Positions 56,136-64,000 of a stretch of 64,000 nucleotides of DNA are shown here, one piece after another. Position numbers and translations under genes: made by a program. Location of the stretch: contig RPGO01000005.1 in assembly GCA_004193545.1 (NCBI GenBank), positions 1 to 64,000 of the forward strand. The letters are read 5' to 3'. The notes beneath the pieces are model-generated. The model ran no database searches. It worked only from the letters and a program-made list of their open reading frames with translations, and was not told the DNA's origin. This DNA comes from Candidatus Argoarchaeum ethanivorans. Its GTDB lineage: Archaea; Halobacteriota; Methanosarcinia; Methanosarcinales; EX4572-44. Each line of letters starts with the position of its first letter. Positions within the stretch are counted from its first letter, which is position 1.

Positions 56136-57397
56136 AGGTCAAACCCGGTTACGAGCAGACCGATGTCGGGATGATACCTGAGGATTGGGGTTTGATTTGT
56201 TATGCTGACTACTTGAATATTATATCTGGTATAGGTTTTAAAAAATCAGAATACTGTGATATTGGTATTAGACTTCTGAGAATTGACAATGTGTCATATG
56301 GTCAAATATCTTGGGATTCTATTGCTTATTTACCATTTCAGTATACCAAAAAATTCCCGAACCTTGTATTGTTAGAGGGGGATATTCTCTTAGCTCTAAA
56401 TAGACCAATTACAAATAATCAGCTTAAATTGGCTAGGATGAATGCTGAGGACTCACCAGCAATTCTTTACCAAAGGGTGGGTAAAATAGAGGTTATTAAC
56501 CGTAAATTAAATAAAAAATTCGCGTACTTTGTTTTAAGAAAGTATGTTAGAAAATTTGTAGAAGAGAGTTCTGTTGGTTCTGACCAGCCTTTTGTAAGTA
56601 CTACAAAGCTGAAAAAAATATGCATTCCTTTACCCCCCCTCCCAGAGCAAACCACCATCGCCACCGCCCTTTCCGACGCGGACGCCCTCATCCAATCTCT
56701 GGAGCGGTTCATCGCCAAGAAGCGCGACATCAAGCAGGGGGCGATGCAGGAGCTGCTGACCGGGAAGAAGCGGCTGCCGGGGTTCGAGGAAATGAAAGGC
56801 TATAAGAAGACCGAGGTCGGGGTGATCCCTGTGGATTGGGAAGTGAAACCACTGAGCCATTTAGTTTACTTCACAAATGGCAAAGCGCATGAAAGCTCTA
56901 TAAAAGATGATGGCAAATATGTGGTTGTAAACTCGAAGTTCATTTCTTCCGAGGGTAAAGTCATAAAGCACACCGATAACTGTTTTTGTTCTACCGATTC
57001 TGGGAACATACTCATGGTAATGAGCGATGTTCCAAATGGCAAGGCAATTGCTAAATGTTTTTTTGTAGACACGGATAATTATTACACTGTCAATCAGCGA
57101 ATATGCTCCTTAAAGGCAAAGGTAGATGATCCAAAGCTACTTTTCTTTCTTATAGATAGAAATAAATATTACCTGTCGTTCGATGATGGAGTCAATCAGA
57201 CTAACTTAAGAAAAGATGATGTTTTGGTTTGTCCCATCCCCCATCCCCCTACCATCGCTGAACAAACCGCCATCGCCACCGCCCTCTCCGACATGGACGC
57301 AGAGATCGCCGCATTAGATTCAAAATTAGCCAAAGCCCGCCAGATTAAGGAGGGCATGATGCAGGAACTACTGACAGGGAGGATTAGATTGACATGA
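56126..57397 (+). CDS. hsdS: Type I restriction specificity subunit
   Basis: 423 residues with two target-recognition domains (about 10-165 and 225-375), each followed by a conserved helix: LPEQTTIATALSDADALIQS with MQELLTGKKRLPGF, and AEQTAIATALSDMDAEIAAL with MQELLTGRIRLT. The first recognition domain is clearly more AT-rich than the helix region, a sign of domain exchange. The stop overlaps the hsdR start (ATGA). Confidence 0.93.
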   Translation: MEVKVKPGYEQTDVGMIPEDWGLICYADYLNIISGIGFKKSEYCDIGIRLLRIDNVSYGQISWDSIAYLPFQYTKKFPNLVLLEGDILLALNRPITNNQLKLARMNAEDSPAILYQRVGKIEVINRKLNKKFAYFVLRKYVRKFVEESSVGSDQPFVSTTKLKKICIPLPPLPEQTTIATALSDADALIQSLERFIAKKRDIKQGAMQELLTGKKRLPGFEEMKGYKKTEVGVIPVDWEVKPLSHLVYFTNGKAHESSIKDDGKYVVVNSKFISSEGKVIKHTDNCFCSTDSGNILMVMSDVPNGKAIAKCFFVDTDNYYTVNQRICSLKAKVDDPKLLFFLIDRNKYYLSFDDGVNQTNLRKDDVLVCPIPHPPTIAEQTAIATALSDMDAEIAALDSKLAKARQIKEGMMQELLTGRIRLT

Positions 57398-60300
57398 AAG
57401 ATAATATCGGCAAACCGGAGCGTGCCACCCAGAACCGCATAATCGCGCTGTTTCAGGATGAACTTGGATACCGCTATCTTGGCGACTGGAGAGATAGGGA
57501 TGGAAATAGCAATATCGAAGAAGAACTCTTAACGCCCTATCTTTTAAAAAACGGATATTCTCCCGCGCAAATTAGTTCAGCGATATATAAACTTCGCACT
57601 GAAACGGACAATCACAGCAGAAGCCTCTATGCCAACAATAAGGAAGTTTATTCGCTTATGCGCTACGGAGTTCCTGTGAAGGTCGAGGCTGGCAAACTCA
57701 CCGAAACCGTGCATCTCATTAACTGGCAGGAACCTGAAAAAAACGACTTTGCCATAGCCGAAGAGGTAACGCTCAAAGGCAATCACGAGCGGAGACCTGA
57801 CCTTATTCTATTTGTTAACGGAATCGCAGTCGGTGTAATCGAGCTAAAGAACAGCCGCGTTTCAATCGGCGACGGCATAAGGCAATTAATCTCCAACCAA
57901 AGACAGGAATTTAACGAATGGTTCTTCAGTACAGTGCAATTCACCTTTGCCGGCAGCGATTCCGAGGGGCTTAAATACGGAACCATCGGAACACCTGAGA
58001 AATACTACCTTAAATGGAAAGAGGACGAGAAGGACGATGGCCGTTTCAAGCTGGACAAGTATCTCATCAAGATGTGTTGCAAGGAGCGTCTGATCGAACT
58101 GATGCACGATTTCGTTCTTTTCGATGGCGGAATCAAGAAACTGCCGCGTGTCCACCAGTATTTTGCTATCAAAGCCGCTCAGGAACACGTAAAACAATTC
58201 AAAGGTGGCATAATCTGGCACGCACAGGGAAGCGGAAAGAGCATCGTCATGGTAATGCTTGCAAAATGGATCCTTGAGAATAACCCAAACGCCAGAGTGG
58301 CAATTATTACCGACCGGGATGAACTGGACAAACAGATAAAACGAGTATTTACCGATGCAGGAGAGCAGATAAAGCGATCCAACAGCGGGCGCGAGCTGAT
58401 GAGCCAGCTTGCTCAAACAACGCCCCGCCTCTTTTGTTCCCTTGTTCACAAATTCGGCAAGCGGGATGTTGACGATTTCGACGCATACATCAGTGAACTG
58501 AAGTCCCAACCCAGTAAAACGGTCGGGGATGTCTTCGCATTCGTGGATGAATGCCACCGGACGCAGAGCGACAAATTCAATCGAGCAATGGAAGCGATCA
58601 TGCCAAATGCCGTCTTTATAGGTTTCACAGGTACACCGCTTCTTAAAAAAGATAAAAAGACCAGCAGGGAAGTATTCGGCGGCTATATCCACACCTACAA
58701 ATTCAGCGAAGGAGTTAAAGACGAGGTTATTCTGGACCTTGTTTATGATGCCAGGGACATCGACCAGCATCTTGGTTCCGAGGATAAAATAGATGCCTGG
58801 TTCGAAGCAAAGACCAGAGGACTCAATGATTGGCAGAAGGATGAACTTAAGAAGCACTGGGGTACGAAGCAGAAGGTGCTCAGTTCACGTTCCCGTATGG
58901 GGCGTGTTGTGAATGATATCGTTTTTGATTTTAGCGTGAAACCCCGCCTTTCCAGCGAACGTGGTAATGCAATGCTCGTAGCTTCAAGCATTTATGAAGC
59001 ATGTAAATATTACTCCCTGTTTGTGAAGACGCCATTTAAAGGCAAGTGTGCGCTGGTTACTTCGTACGATCCACACCCACAAGGCAAAGCCAAAGAGGAT
59101 ACTGGTGCAAATACCGAAACTGATAAAGAATTCGTCTATAACACCTACATCGAATTACTGAAAGACGTAGAACACAAAGCAGGTATGACAAAAACCGAAG
59201 CATACGAAGAGTGGGCTAAGAAATTGTTTATTACAGAACCCGCCAACATGAAGCTCCTTATCGTTGTCGATAAGCTCTTAACTGGCTTTGATGCCCCGCC
59301 CTGCACATATCTCTACATAGACAAATCCATGCAAGATCACGGCTTGTTTCAGGCAATATGCAGAACAAACCGACTGGATGGGGAAGACAAGGATTTCGGT
59401 TACATCGTGGATTATAAAGACCTGTTCAAGAAGGTTGAAAATGCCATCGCGGTTTATACTTCAGAGTTAGATCACAGTTCTGGCGGGGCTACACCCGAAA
59501 TATTGTTGCAGGATCGTCTAAAGATGGGAAGGGGACGACTCGACAATGCAATAGAGGTGCTCGCTTCACTCTGTGAGCCTGTTGAACCGCCAAAGGGTGA
59601 GCTTGAATATCTCCATTATTTCTGTGGCAATATTGAAATTCCAACCGATCTGAAGGAACATGAACCACAACGTGCAGCACTTTACAAAGCGGTTGCCTCA
59701 TTGGTGCGCGCATACGCAAACATCGCTGATGAAATGGAGGCTGCCGGATATACCGCGTCGGGCATTGAACATATTAAAAGCCAGATCAAACATTATCTCA
59801 ATGTACGGGACTTCATACGTAAAGCAAGCGAGGAAAGTCTTGACCTCAAGGCTTACGAAGCAGATATGCGGCATCTTATAGACACCTACATAGAAGCCGA
59901 TGAACCAAGACCGATCTCACCCTTCGGCAACATGAGTCTACTGGATATTATAGTAAAAACAGGAATCTCTGATGCTATCACTTCGCAACTTGGCGGTTTG
60001 AAAGGAGATAAGGATGCGATTGCCGAAACGATAGAAAACAATGTCCGAAGCAAGATTATAAAAGAGCAACTGAATGACCCTGCTTTCTATGAAAAGATGT
60101 CCAAGCTTCTCGACGAAATAATAAAAGATCGAAAAGCAGGGGCAACGAGTTATGAAGAATACCTTAAACGGATTGACGAATTGGCGAAAAACGTTGGGGC
60201 AGGGCATTCAGAGGATACGCCCAAAACTCTGGATACGCCAGGCAAACGTGCCTTATACAACAATCTAAGTCAAAAAGAAGAACTGGCTATTGATATCGAT

Positions 60301-60447
60301 ACTGCTGTTAAGGAAAATCGCCATGACGATTGGCGGGGGATTAAAGCACGTGAACAAGTAATCAAATCTGCCCTATTTAATGTTTTAAAAGATGAAAGCG
60401 AGGTGGAACGGATATTTCTCATAATTAAAGCACAGAAGGAGTATTAA
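57394..60447 (+). CDS. hsdR: Type I restriction endonuclease subunit
   Basis: 1017 residues. Nuclease domain with RRPDLILFVNGIAVGVIELK near residues 132-151 (PD-ExK). SF2 translocase with HAQGSGKSIVMVM near 274-286 and DECHRTQ near 384, plus FTGTPLLKKDKKTS and QAICRTNRLDGE later motifs. It cuts unmodified DNA after ATP-driven translocation. All catalytic motifs are intact. It overlaps the next gene by one base (TAATG). Confidence 0.95.
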   Translation: MKDNIGKPERATQNRIIALFQDELGYRYLGDWRDRDGNSNIEEELLTPYLLKNGYSPAQISSAIYKLRTETDNHSRSLYANNKEVYSLMRYGVPVKVEAGKLTETVHLINWQEPEKNDFAIAEEVTLKGNHERRPDLILFVNGIAVGVIELKNSRVSIGDGIRQLISNQRQEFNEWFFSTVQFTFAGSDSEGLKYGTIGTPEKYYLKWKEDEKDDGRFKLDKYLIKMCCKERLIELMHDFVLFDGGIKKLPRVHQYFAIKAAQEHVKQFKGGIIWHAQGSGKSIVMVMLAKWILENNPNARVAIITDRDELDKQIKRVFTDAGEQIKRSNSGRELMSQLAQTTPRLFCSLVHKFGKRDVDDFDAYISELKSQPSKTVGDVFAFVDECHRTQSDKFNRAMEAIMPNAVFIGFTGTPLLKKDKKTSREVFGGYIHTYKFSEGVKDEVILDLVYDARDIDQHLGSEDKIDAWFEAKTRGLNDWQKDELKKHWGTKQKVLSSRSRMGRVVNDIVFDFSVKPRLSSERGNAMLVASSIYEACKYYSLFVKTPFKGKCALVTSYDPHPQGKAKEDTGANTETDKEFVYNTYIELLKDVEHKAGMTKTEAYEEWAKKLFITEPANMKLLIVVDKLLTGFDAPPCTYLYIDKSMQDHGLFQAICRTNRLDGEDKDFGYIVDYKDLFKKVENAIAVYTSELDHSSGGATPEILLQDRLKMGRGRLDNAIEVLASLCEPVEPPKGELEYLHYFCGNIEIPTDLKEHEPQRAALYKAVASLVRAYANIADEMEAAGYTASGIEHIKSQIKHYLNVRDFIRKASEESLDLKAYEADMRHLIDTYIEADEPRPISPFGNMSLLDIIVKTGISDAITSQLGGLKGDKDAIAETIENNVRSKIIKEQLNDPAFYEKMSKLLDEIIKDRKAGATSYEEYLKRIDELAKNVGAGHSEDTPKTLDTPGKRALYNNLSQKEELAIDIDTAVKENRHDDWRGIKAREQVIKSALFNVLKDESEVERIFLIIKAQKEY

Positions 60448-61163
60448 TGAAAAATCAAATCGGATTGGGCGATATTACGGCGGATGTTGTATTAAAAGAC
60501 ATTAAAAACATCCATCTCAGTGTATATCCTCCTTCAGGGAATGTCCGTATTTCAGCCCCTTCGCACATGAATATTGATACCATCCGCGTATTTGCTTTAA
60601 CTAAAATGGCTTGGATAAAAAAGCAACGACAAAAAATACTCGATCAAGAACGTGAAACTCCAAGAGAGTACCTGGAACGGGAAAGTCATTATGTTTGGGG
60701 AAAACGGTATTTGTTAAATATTTTAGAAGCCGAAGAACCTCCTGATGTCGAGTTGAAACACAATAAGATGGTATTAAGAGTTCGCCCGGGAACTGATGAA
60801 AACAAAAAACGGAACGTCATAAATGCATGGTATCGTGAGCAAATCCGAACTGCTGTTCAGCCACTGATAGACAAATGGGGGCCGGTAATTGGCGTTAAAG
60901 TTAATCATTTGTTTGTTCAGCACATGAAAACGAAATGGGGAAGTTGTAATCCAAAAGCCCATAATATTAGACTCAATACAGAACTTGCCAAGAAACCTCA
61001 AGAATGTCTTGAATACGTTATTGTGCACGAAATGATTCATATTTTGGAACCTACACATAATGCTCGGTTTATTTCATTAATGGACAAGTACATTCCAAAA
61101 TGGCAATTTCTAAGAGACATGTTGAATCAACTTCCACTTAAACACGAAAATTGGGGGTATTGA
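60447..61163 (+). CDS. SprT/YgjP-like zinc metalloprotease (DUF45)
   Basis: 238 residues. The zinc motif VIVHEMIHILEPTHNARFIS (HEMIH plus a downstream His) and MKTKWGSCNPKAHNIRLNTE are typical of YgjP/DUF45 proteins. Such genes frequently follow type I hsdR; their role there is not established. Here the start codon overlaps the hsdR stop, so it is the fourth gene of the operon. Confidence 0.85.
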   Translation: MKNQIGLGDITADVVLKDIKNIHLSVYPPSGNVRISAPSHMNIDTIRVFALTKMAWIKKQRQKILDQERETPREYLERESHYVWGKRYLLNILEAEEPPDVELKHNKMVLRVRPGTDENKKRNVINAWYREQIRTAVQPLIDKWGPVIGVKVNHLFVQHMKTKWGSCNPKAHNIRLNTELAKKPQECLEYVIVHEMIHILEPTHNARFISLMDKYIPKWQFLRDMLNQLPLKHENWGY

Positions 61164-61170
61164 TTTAACG

Positions 61171-61495
61171 ATGAATAGTAACGGGGTGAGCGGCAGCAGT
61201 ATGATTTTCGGAGATAATGGGGAAATGAGAGTAGGGAAGAGGCAGATTTGTGGAGGGGATACGAAGGAGGAGGTTGTGGAGGTGCAGGAGATGATTGCAG
61301 GTGAGACATATATTATAAAAGGTGTGGAGCCGAGGTTTGTGTTCAGTGTGGCGAGAGGCTGTATTCGTTGGACGAGATGAGAAGGCTAGAGAGAGTGGGA
61401 GAGAAGATGAAAGAAGAGGATGATAAAGCCGATAGAGGTGAGGAAGGTTGTGGTGGCGTCTTTATGAAATTTATAAAAAGGATGAATGAAAAATG
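61171..61495 (+). pseudogene. YgiT/MqsA-type zinc-finger protein, frameshifted
   Basis: QICGGDTKEEVVEVQEMIAG and ETYIIKGVEPRFV in one frame continue in another as CGERLYSLDEMRRLERVGEK. Paired CxxC-like knuckles around a G-x-x-x-x-KGV segment are typical of YgiT-type antitoxin zinc fingers. One frame change near the second Cys pair is needed. The remnant overlaps the upstream region of the dehydrogenase gene. Confidence 0.5.
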
Positions 61496-61509
61496 AGAGA
61501 ATTATAAAC

Positions 61510-62529
61510 ATGAACATAAAAGTTGCAGTAGTTGAAGGTGATGGAATAGGACGAGAAGTAATACCAGAAGCCGTAAAAATCATCAAAATCCTTGAACCAG
61601 ACTTTGAGCTTGTACCAGTTGAGATTGGATGTGGTAAATGGGAGCGCACAGGCACAGCAATAAGTAAAGAAGATCTTGATTTGATGCACGAGTGTACATG
61701 CACGCTTTTTGGAGCAGTTACCACACCACCTGACCCAAATTATAAAAGCGTGCTTCTTCGAATACGAAAGGAATTTGATCTATACGCTAACATCAGACCT
61801 TACAAATATTACCAGATAAAAAGTTCACCATACCAACCAGCAAAACCATTTGAATTTGTCATCGTGCGTGAGAACACAGAAGGACTCTACAGCGGTATAG
61901 AAAAAATAACGAAGGATGAAGCAACAACAACACGATTGTTAACACGCAAAGGGTGTGAGCGCATCACAGAGATCGCATGCAAAATAGCATCACAAAAAAA
62001 CACAGGCATAACAATATCACACAAAGCAAACGTACTAAAATCTGATGTATTTTTCAGAAATATTGCAGCACAGACAATAGTTAAGCATAATATAGCCTAC
62101 AACGAAGTCTATATCGATGCCATGGCGTACCACCTGGTACTGCATCCGCAGAACTACCATGTGATTGTAACCACGAATCTCTTTGGAGATATCTTAAGTG
62201 ACCTTGCAGCAGCACTGATAGGTGGACTTGGCTTATGCCCGAGTGCCAGCATCTCAGAAGGCTATGCACTGTTTGAACCAATCCACGGCAGTGCACCGGA
62301 TATCGCAGGATGCAACATCGCAAACCCAATAGCTGCAATACTCAGCACAAAAATGATGTGTGAATGGCTTGGCAAACACGAAAGCGCAGCAATCATCCAG
62401 CAGGCAGTTGAGTATGCAATATTGCACCAGATTGTTACGCCAGATCTCGGCGGCGTATACACAACGACACAGGTTACGGAAGCGATCATAAAATATATTA
62501 AAACTGTACACTTCGTGTGCAGAGAATAA
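61510..62529 (+). CDS. Isopropylmalate/homoisocitrate/isocitrate dehydrogenase family
   Basis: 339 residues. NAD(P)-dependent beta-decarboxylating dehydrogenase. VVEGDGIGREVIPEAVKI, FVIVRENTEGLYSGIE, ISHKANVLKSDVFF, TTNLFGDILSDLAAALIGGL and EPIHGSAPDIAGCNIANPIA. The pattern is closest, by memory, to methanogen AksF, which serves coenzyme B synthesis, but LeuB cannot be excluded. I chose ATG 61510 over 61486 for family length. The final residues (TVHFVCRE) are encoded by a B-like palindrome at 62504-62522. Confidence 0.88.
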   Translation: MNIKVAVVEGDGIGREVIPEAVKIIKILEPDFELVPVEIGCGKWERTGTAISKEDLDLMHECTCTLFGAVTTPPDPNYKSVLLRIRKEFDLYANIRPYKYYQIKSSPYQPAKPFEFVIVRENTEGLYSGIEKITKDEATTTRLLTRKGCERITEIACKIASQKNTGITISHKANVLKSDVFFRNIAAQTIVKHNIAYNEVYIDAMAYHLVLHPQNYHVIVTTNLFGDILSDLAAALIGGLGLCPSASISEGYALFEPIHGSAPDIAGCNIANPIAAILSTKMMCEWLGKHESAAIIQQAVEYAILHQIVTPDLGGVYTTTQVTEAIIKYIKTVHFVCRE

Positions 62530-62599
62530 CTCTCGATTGCGTTAGCAATCGAGTGCAAGACAAACAAATAGGTTTTATACTTTCCTATACGTTAAAAGA
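62504..62599. repeat. B-like and A-type palindromes plus reversed repeat unit
   Basis: CTGTACACTTCGTGTGCAG (62504-62522) overlaps the end of the dehydrogenase gene. CTCGATTGC...GCAATCGAG follows at 62532-62553. Then TATACTTTCCTATACGTT is the reverse complement of the left part of the unit at 4661. Confidence 0.7.
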
Positions 62600-62613
62600 G
62601 AAGGGTAATAACA

Positions 62614-62772
62614 ATGGTAAGCAAGTTTGGTTTGAAGGTGCTGGTGGTTTTAACCGTATTGGCAATGGTCGCAAGCAGCACAGCAATGTATTGTTCAAGA
62701 GAGGCAAAAAAGAAATTAAGTGAATGTGGAGGAAACAATGGATATAATATCATTTCCGGTTCTCATAAGTAA
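62614..62772 (+). pseudogene. Signal peptide of a lost secreted protein
   Basis: MVSKFGLKVLVVLTVLAMVA followed by SSTAMYCS is a clear signal peptide (basic start, hydrophobic core, small residues). After about 30 codons the frame runs into the hicB gene and ends. It appears to be the 5' end of an exported protein gene whose rest was replaced. Confidence 0.45.
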
Positions 62773-63010
62773 AGAAGGAAAATGGTTCGTGGCATGTTGC
62801 CCAATGCTTGACATAGCCACACAGGGAAGAACCGAAGAAGAAGTTAAAGAAAATATGGCGGATTTGATCGAAGAGTACATGCAAGACCATGATACAGAAA
62901 AACCTGATTGGGAGTCTATTTTGTCAACCTCGGTAACCATGACCTCCATTCCAGTTAACATAAGAGATGTTTACCGTGGCACAAAAGCTTCGCCCTCTAT
63001 TACAACATGA
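62738..63010 (+). CDS. hicB: HicB-type antitoxin
   Basis: 90 residues from ATG 62738, with TGGAGGA upstream. FPVLISKEGKWFVACCPMLD and GRTEEEVKENMADLIEEYMQ define the HicB fold. It overlaps the downstream toxin gene. It is unrelated in detail to the hicB at 26653. Confidence 0.82.
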   Translation: MDIISFPVLISKEGKWFVACCPMLDIATQGRTEEEVKENMADLIEEYMQDHDTEKPDWESILSTSVTMTSIPVNIRDVYRGTKASPSITT

Positions 63011-63197
63011 AACCATAAAAATCCTCGAAGCTAATGGATTTCAACGCGTCAGATCTAAAAAACATATAACATTCAAAAAGGAAGACACCGACGGTCGTGT
63101 ATGGACGACCTGGGTACCAAAGCACAGGGAAGTCACTGTTTTTGTTCTGAAATATATAATCCGGCAATCCGGGAAGTCTCGTGAAGAATTTTATTGA
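62976..63197 (+). CDS. hicA: HicA-type mRNA interferase toxin
   Basis: About 73 residues. ETIKILEANGFQRVRSKKHI holds the catalytic His in KKHITF, and VPKHREVTVFVLKYIIRQSG follows. GTG 62976 is my preferred start; ATG 62967 is in frame. It overlaps hicB by 35 bases. Confidence 0.82.
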   Translation: MAQKLRPLLQHETIKILEANGFQRVRSKKHITFKKEDTDGRVWTTWVPKHREVTVFVLKYIIRQSGKSREEFY

Positions 63198-63310
63198 TTG
63201 TGGTGAAACGCTGTCGAGCTTACGAAGAAGCTGGTGATATAGGTGACGGGCAAAAAAATATTAGTGGTTTTAAGACGTCCACAAAAAATACAGAATAGAT
63301 GGAGCACCAG

Positions 63311-64000
63311 ATGAAAGAAGAATCTAAACAGAGGATCAGGGAACTCGCCCAACGATTCCGGTATAATCTTGATGTTTATAAAAAGTCAGCATATAACGAA
63401 ACACAGGTGAGACGAGAGTTCATTGACCCGTTCTTTGAAGCTCTTGGCTGGGACGTGGAAAACAAGCAAGGTCATGCAGAGCAATATAAGGACGTTGTTC
63501 ACGAGGATGCGATAAAGGTAGGGCGTTCGACAAGAGCACCGGATTACAGTTTCAGAATCGGAGGTCAACGAAAGTTCTTTGTCGAAGCAAAGAAGCCCGC
63601 GGTGAACATAAAAGAGGACGTTAGCCCTTCATATCAACTGAGGCGGTACGCATGGAGTGCAAAACTGCCGTTGTCCATCGTAACGGATTTTGAGGAGTTA
63701 TCGGTCTACGACTGCCGGATCAAACCAGATCCAAAAGACAGAGCAAGTGTTGCGCGGATTGGATACTACACATTCGAGGAGTATCTCGATAAGTTCGATG
63801 AGATATACGATGTCTTCTCCAAAGACGCAATTCTCAAGGGAAGCTTTGACCGGCATGCGCAATCGACCAAAGGCAAGAGGGGCACAGCAGAAGTTGATAG
63901 CGAATTTTTAAAGGAAATTGAAAGCTGGCGTGAGATGCTTGCCAAGAACATCGCTCTCAGGAATCCCGATGTGTCGATCTACGAGTTAAACTATGCAGTG
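63311..64000 (+). CDS. Type IIG-like restriction-modification enzyme, N-terminal part
   Basis: 230 residues before the window ends, frame still open. RRDF-like opening ETQVRREFIDPFFEALGWDV, then RAPDYSFRIGGQRKFFVEAK with PD and ExK of a nuclease domain, and SYQLRRYAWSAKLPLSIVTD. This is the N-terminal nuclease region of Eco57I/type IIG enzymes that fuse cleavage and methylation. The methyltransferase part must lie beyond 64000. Confidence 0.8.
   Translation, partial: MKEESKQRIRELAQRFRYNLDVYKKSAYNETQVRREFIDPFFEALGWDVENKQGHAEQYKDVVHEDAIKVGRSTRAPDYSFRIGGQRKFFVEAKKPAVNIKEDVSPSYQLRRYAWSAKLPLSIVTDFEELSVYDCRIKPDPKDRASVARIGYYTFEEYLDKFDEIYDVFSKDAILKGSFDRHAQSTKGKRGTAEVDSEFLKEIESWREMLAKNIALRNPDVSIYELNYAV

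Noticed and set aside
57886-58857. 323-codon frame on the minus strand
   Set aside because: It is entirely antisense to hsdR, whose helicase and nuclease motifs are intact in the plus frame.

Overview
The window is archaeal. It carries ribosomal proteins S6e, S7, S12 and L37Ae, EF-2 with a diphthamide motif, the small subunit of DNA polymerase D, RNA polymerase subunit P, proteasome alpha, SBDS, the exosome genes rrp4-rrp41-rrp42 and the KEOPS subunit Pcc1. Promoters have BRE/TATA form. A complete set of genes for a methyl-coenzyme-M-reductase-type enzyme (B, G and A subunits at 34821-39024) and the F420 gene cofE place it near the methanogen/ANME/alkane-oxidiser group. The reductase is divergent: all subunits are long, the alpha subunit has about 62 extra N-terminal residues, and Met replaces the usual S-methylcysteine. 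No C or D gene lies inside the cluster. It is therefore more likely an alkyl-CoM reductase, as in ethane-oxidising Methanosarcinales relatives (the Argoarchaeum/Ethanoperedens type), than a methane enzyme. That assignment is inference.

Layout. 1-900: transposon remains. 977-4666: S6e, DNA polymerase DP1 and a UDP-sugar dehydrogenase. 4881-8716: a type II restriction-modification pair and aconitase. 8893-11554: membrane genes, one split by an IS630 element. 11689-14432: triosephosphate isomerase, cofE and a SppA peptidase. 14600-21540: an insertion-sequence graveyard. 21566-27067: toxin-antitoxin genes, a broken ferritin-like gene, an unfamiliar four-gene PASTA cassette and hicBA. 27190-31062: tRNA-Arg, fae-hps, cbiB and cobD. 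31252-34477: more transposon debris. 34656-39044: the reductase operon with promoter and terminator. 39138-43738: an ADP-dependent sugar kinase, remnants of defence genes, and two small gene cassettes separated by structured direct repeats. 43768-46982: the str operon. 47235-53357: proteasome, SBDS, exosome, L37Ae, RpoP, Pcc1, a LeuD-type subunit and an unknown protein. 53733-61163: a type I restriction system with a SprT/YgjP-like metalloprotease. 61510-64000: an isocitrate/isopropylmalate-type dehydrogenase, a second hicBA pair and the start of a type IIG-like restriction enzyme.

How the parts work together. The reductase, cofE, fae-hps, aconitase, homoisocitrate/isopropylmalate-type enzymes and cobamide genes fit C1/alkane metabolism through F420 and CoM/CoB chemistry, with sugar-phosphate supply by the Fae-Hps route. 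Information-processing genes form compact operons. Between these conserved blocks lies much degraded mobile DNA, three restriction systems, several toxin-antitoxin pairs (some decayed), and families of short palindromic repeats. One family pairs two hairpins at a constant 23-base distance.
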